64,000 nt of DNA from Cyanobium sp. Cruz-8D1 (GTDB lineage: Bacteria > Cyanobacteriota > Cyanobacteriia > PCC-6307 > Cyanobiaceae), in contig NZ_JAGQCD010000013.1 in the NCBI RefSeq assembly GCF_024345975.1, positions 28,356 through 92,355 of the forward strand, written 5' to 3'. The notes under the pieces are model-generated. The model had not been told where the DNA came from. It was given only the letters and a program-made list of their open reading frames with translations, and ran no database searches. Positions 62,252 to 64,000 of this stretch are shown one piece after another (within the stretch, counting starts at the first letter, position 1; every line of letters begins with the position of its first letter). The translations under genes and the position numbers were made by a program.

Positions 62252-62797
62252 GTGGCGGCGGAGCATCCGGGCCTGGAGCGGGTGGGCCTGTTCGGCAGCT
62301 ACGGACGGGGTGACGCCGGGGTCGGCAGCGATCTCGATCTGCTGCTGATCGATACCAGTAGTAGCGGCCCCCAGCACCAGCGCCTGCTGGCCTGGCCCCT
62401 GGCGGAGCTGCTGGCCAGCGGCTCCGCCATGGCCGCCGCCCTGCAACGGGACAGCCGTTGGTTGTGGCACAGGTTTGGAAACCCTGCTGTCCCACCGCGG
62501 GAAGGCCGGGCGCAGGCGGCCCTGAGACTGGCCGCAGAGGCTTTGGCTAGGGATGCGGGCGCCTGCGCGGAGGCCCGGGAGATGGCCACCGACTTCCTGA
62601 TGGCAGAAAACGAAGCCCTGCGGGTGCTGATCCCCGCGCGCGACCGCTTGCTGCGCGAGTGCTGGGCCATGGCGGAGCAAACCCGAGCCCTCGATCGCAA
62701 CCGCATCGGCGACGGCCCCCTGTCCCGGCTCAGCGCTGCTGAAATGACCGCTCTGGAGCAGGCGTTACGGGCCGCCCTGGGATTGGCGGGCGTCTGA
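62252..62797 (+). pseudogene. Nucleotidyltransferase piece fused to a mazF-like 3' end
   Basis: The first ~75 residues are an NTase: GLERVGLFGSYGRGDAGVGS followed by DLDLLLID (GS...DLD) and LAELLASGSAMAAALQRDSR. After about 62480 the frame is no longer NTase-like. From about 62640 it reads LLRECWAMAEQTRALDRNRI then DGPLSRLSAAEMTALEQALR, the C-terminal region of MazF/PemK toxins. The single open frame (181 codons) thus joins parts of two genes, probably by deletion, and is unlikely to be functional as a whole. Confidence 0.6.
62726..62797 (+). repeat. mazF-like 3' repeat, copy 1
   Basis: 72 bases ending in a stop, matching 63763-63834 with six differences. Encodes RLSAAEMTALEQALRAALGL in the fused frame. 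Confidence 0.85.
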
Positions 62798-62944
62798 TGG
62801 CTCGTGTGGATCGGCCATGGATCTGCTGGCGCCAGCGAGCAGCCGAATCCCGCGTTCACGGGCCTGCACCACAGCAGAGCCAAATCACGGTGGCCCCTGG
62901 TGATGGAGCCGCACCAGAGCTCTTGCTGCTGCGAGACTGGTTCC

Positions 62945-63290
62945 ATGGAAGCGACGACTGTCCCCTCCATCGAGACACGCCTGCCCCTGCTGGCGGCGGC
63001 GATCGGCGAACATTCCAGGGGCCCAGGTGCGTCTGTTCGGTTCCCGTGCCCGCGGTAACGCCAGTTCCGACTCGGATATCGACCTGTTGATCACGGTCCC
63101 CGACATCTGGCTGGCCAGCCACGATCGCTGGCTCACCCTCAGTGAGCTCAGGCGCCGGCTGGCCATGGTCGATGTATCGCTGGATCTGCTGTTGTTTTCG
63201 GAAACTGAAGTGGCGGAACGTCAGCACTGGCAGAGCCATGTGATCGGGCAGGCCTATCGGGAGGGGCAGCTGCTCCATGGTCCTCTCTGA
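62945..63290 (+). pseudogene. MntA-type nucleotidyltransferase, possible frameshift at the N-terminus
   Basis: From the GTG at 63027 a frame gives MRLFGSRARGNASSDSDIDL, the NTase motif (GS, D-x-D), 87 residues, ending 14 bases inside the next gene. Upstream in another frame, starting ATG 62945, MEATTVPSIETRLPLLAAAI fits the expected first helix. The two join near 63015-63025 if the frame is corrected. So either a shortened protein starts at 63027 or the gene is frameshifted. It overlaps the HEPN gene, the usual pair order. Confidence 0.65.
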
Positions 63291-63657
63291 AGCCGAGGGC
63301 TTCCTGAAGATGGCCAGAGCAGACCTGGCAACCGCTCTGGAGAGTTCAGATCCGGCTCGGTTCCGCGAGGCAGCCTGGGGATTTTGGTTGCCACAGGCTG
63401 CCGAAAAGGGCCTGAAAGCTTGGCTGCATCAGCTCAATCTCCTGCCACCGCGCAGCCATGACCTGGCTCGACTGTTAATGATGCTCAAAGATGCCGGCGC
63501 CGCTATCCACGACTACGAAGATTTGGAGCGACTGACAGATTACGCCGTGCAGTTTCGCTACGAGCTTGATTGGCCTCCACTGGCTCTTGATCGCGCCGAG
63601 TGGAATGAGAAAGTCAAGGAATTTCTCGATACTGTGGCTTTGCATCTGGCAGGCTGA
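63277..63657 (+). CDS. HEPN domain-containing protein
   Basis: A 126-residue HEPN protein: EAEGFLKMARADLATALESS, the typical QAAEKGLKAWLHQL helix, RSHDLARLLMML, and LTDYAVQFRYELDW near the C-terminus, in the PF05168 pattern. It lacks the RX4HXY motif of HepT, so its toxicity is uncertain. It overlaps the upstream nucleotidyltransferase by 14 bases. Confidence 0.8.
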   Translation: MVLSEAEGFLKMARADLATALESSDPARFREAAWGFWLPQAAEKGLKAWLHQLNLLPPRSHDLARLLMMLKDAGAAIHDYEDLERLTDYAVQFRYELDWPPLALDRAEWNEKVKEFLDTVALHLAG

Positions 63658-63762
63658 GCCAGCCGGTGCCCTGTGGCGGGGCAGCAACGGATGGAGGAGG
63701 GGCCCTGGCGCTGTTGCGGCAGGCGGAGAGAGGGAGTACGGGGCGCTTTGAGGCCTCCTGAC

Positions 63763-63834
63763 TCGGCTCAGCGCTGCAGAAATGAACGCTTTAGAGCAGG
63801 CGTTACGGGCCGCCATGGGATTGGCGGGCGGCTG
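63763..63834 (+). pseudogene. mazF-like 3' repeat, copy 2 (fragment)
   Basis: A 72-base relic encoding RLSAAEMNALEQALRAAMGL then AGG and a stop. It repeats 62726-62797 with six base differences; some similarity (CGTGTGGATCGGC) continues after the stop in both copies. No start or upstream toxin domain is present. Confidence 0.75.
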
Positions 63835-63939
63835 AATCCACGTGTGGATCGGCAGGCAGCTGTGCCCTCCACTGGCCGCGTCCCTTTGCGTGGTGTAAAT
63901 CCCGAGGCCCGAATGCCCTGATCAGAGGGTGAACAGAGT

Positions 63940-63960
63940 GGAATGACGGGCTGTCATTCC
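63940..63960. repeat. Short perfect inverted repeat
   Basis: GGAATGAC and GTCATTCC flank a 5-base loop. No T run follows. It may be an operator or relic of a mobile element. Confidence 0.4.
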
Positions 63961-64000
63961 GGAGGTGCAGATGCGCCTCTTGCAGTCACGATGAAACGGG

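Noticed and set aside
1..64000. CRISPR array
   Set aside because: No series of regularly spaced direct repeats was seen anywhere in the window.

Overview
The window looks like the chromosome of a high-GC unicellular cyanobacterium of the Synechococcus/Cyanobium group. Evidence is psbK next to tgt, a cyanobacterial PEP-CTERM-type secreted protein, a carotenoid oxygenase, a DUF3155 protein, and the packed gene order of that group (pyrE, folate-binding protein, RecB-like nuclease, phosphohexomutase, rdgB; photolyase, NUDIX, folK). Assignment is from protein recognition only.

Region 1 (1-13953) is mostly core genome: the 5' part of purH, an esterase, a DUF3155 protein, a histidine kinase, cobS, tgt, psbK, a PEP-CTERM-type protein, a membrane protein, a WecG/TagA glycosyltransferase, a large GH15/phosphorylase-kinase-like protein, a Gfo/Idh/MocA oxidoreductase and a CNNM/CorC-type protein.

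Region 2 (about 14047-43431) is a genomic island of about 29.4 kb. A 48-bp copy of the 3' part of tRNA-Met(CAT) lies at 14047-14094 and the intact tRNA at 43432-43504, with a decayed tyrosine integrase beside the intact tRNA. Left to right the island carries a frameshifted sigma-70-like gene, small hypothetical genes, an ArdC-like antirestriction protein, and a class 1 DISARM anti-phage system read on the minus strand (drmD, drmMI, then drmA, drmB, drmC). The two DISARM blocks are separated by about 6 kb holding a low-GC PrrC/RloC-like candidate anticodon nuclease, a Fic protein, a coiled-coil protein, a SAP-like protein and a MntA-HepT toxin-antitoxin pair. The last four minus-strand genes form one tightly packed row with drmA, drmB and drmC. 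A DUF4236 fragment, a frameshifted HD-domain gene, and a divergent LemA/TPM pair follow.

Region 3 (43432-61783) is core genome: tRNA-Met, pyrE, ygfZ-like, RecB-like nuclease, phosphohexomutase, rdgB, a lower-GC glycosyltransferase, YciI, a tiny Nif11-type peptide, carotenoid oxygenase, hisB, carbonic anhydrase, fabI, phosphopantetheinyl transferase, lipoprotein, thioredoxin-like protein, DegT aminotransferase, photolyase, NUDIX, folK and small proteins.

Region 4 (61900-64000) is a patch of toxin-antitoxin remains: HEPN and nucleotidyltransferase pieces, a near-intact NTase/HEPN pair, and two copies of a mazF-like 3' end.

The most notable item is the DISARM locus with several potential abortive-infection toxins placed inside it, by analogy to the way PrrC sits in a type I restriction operon.
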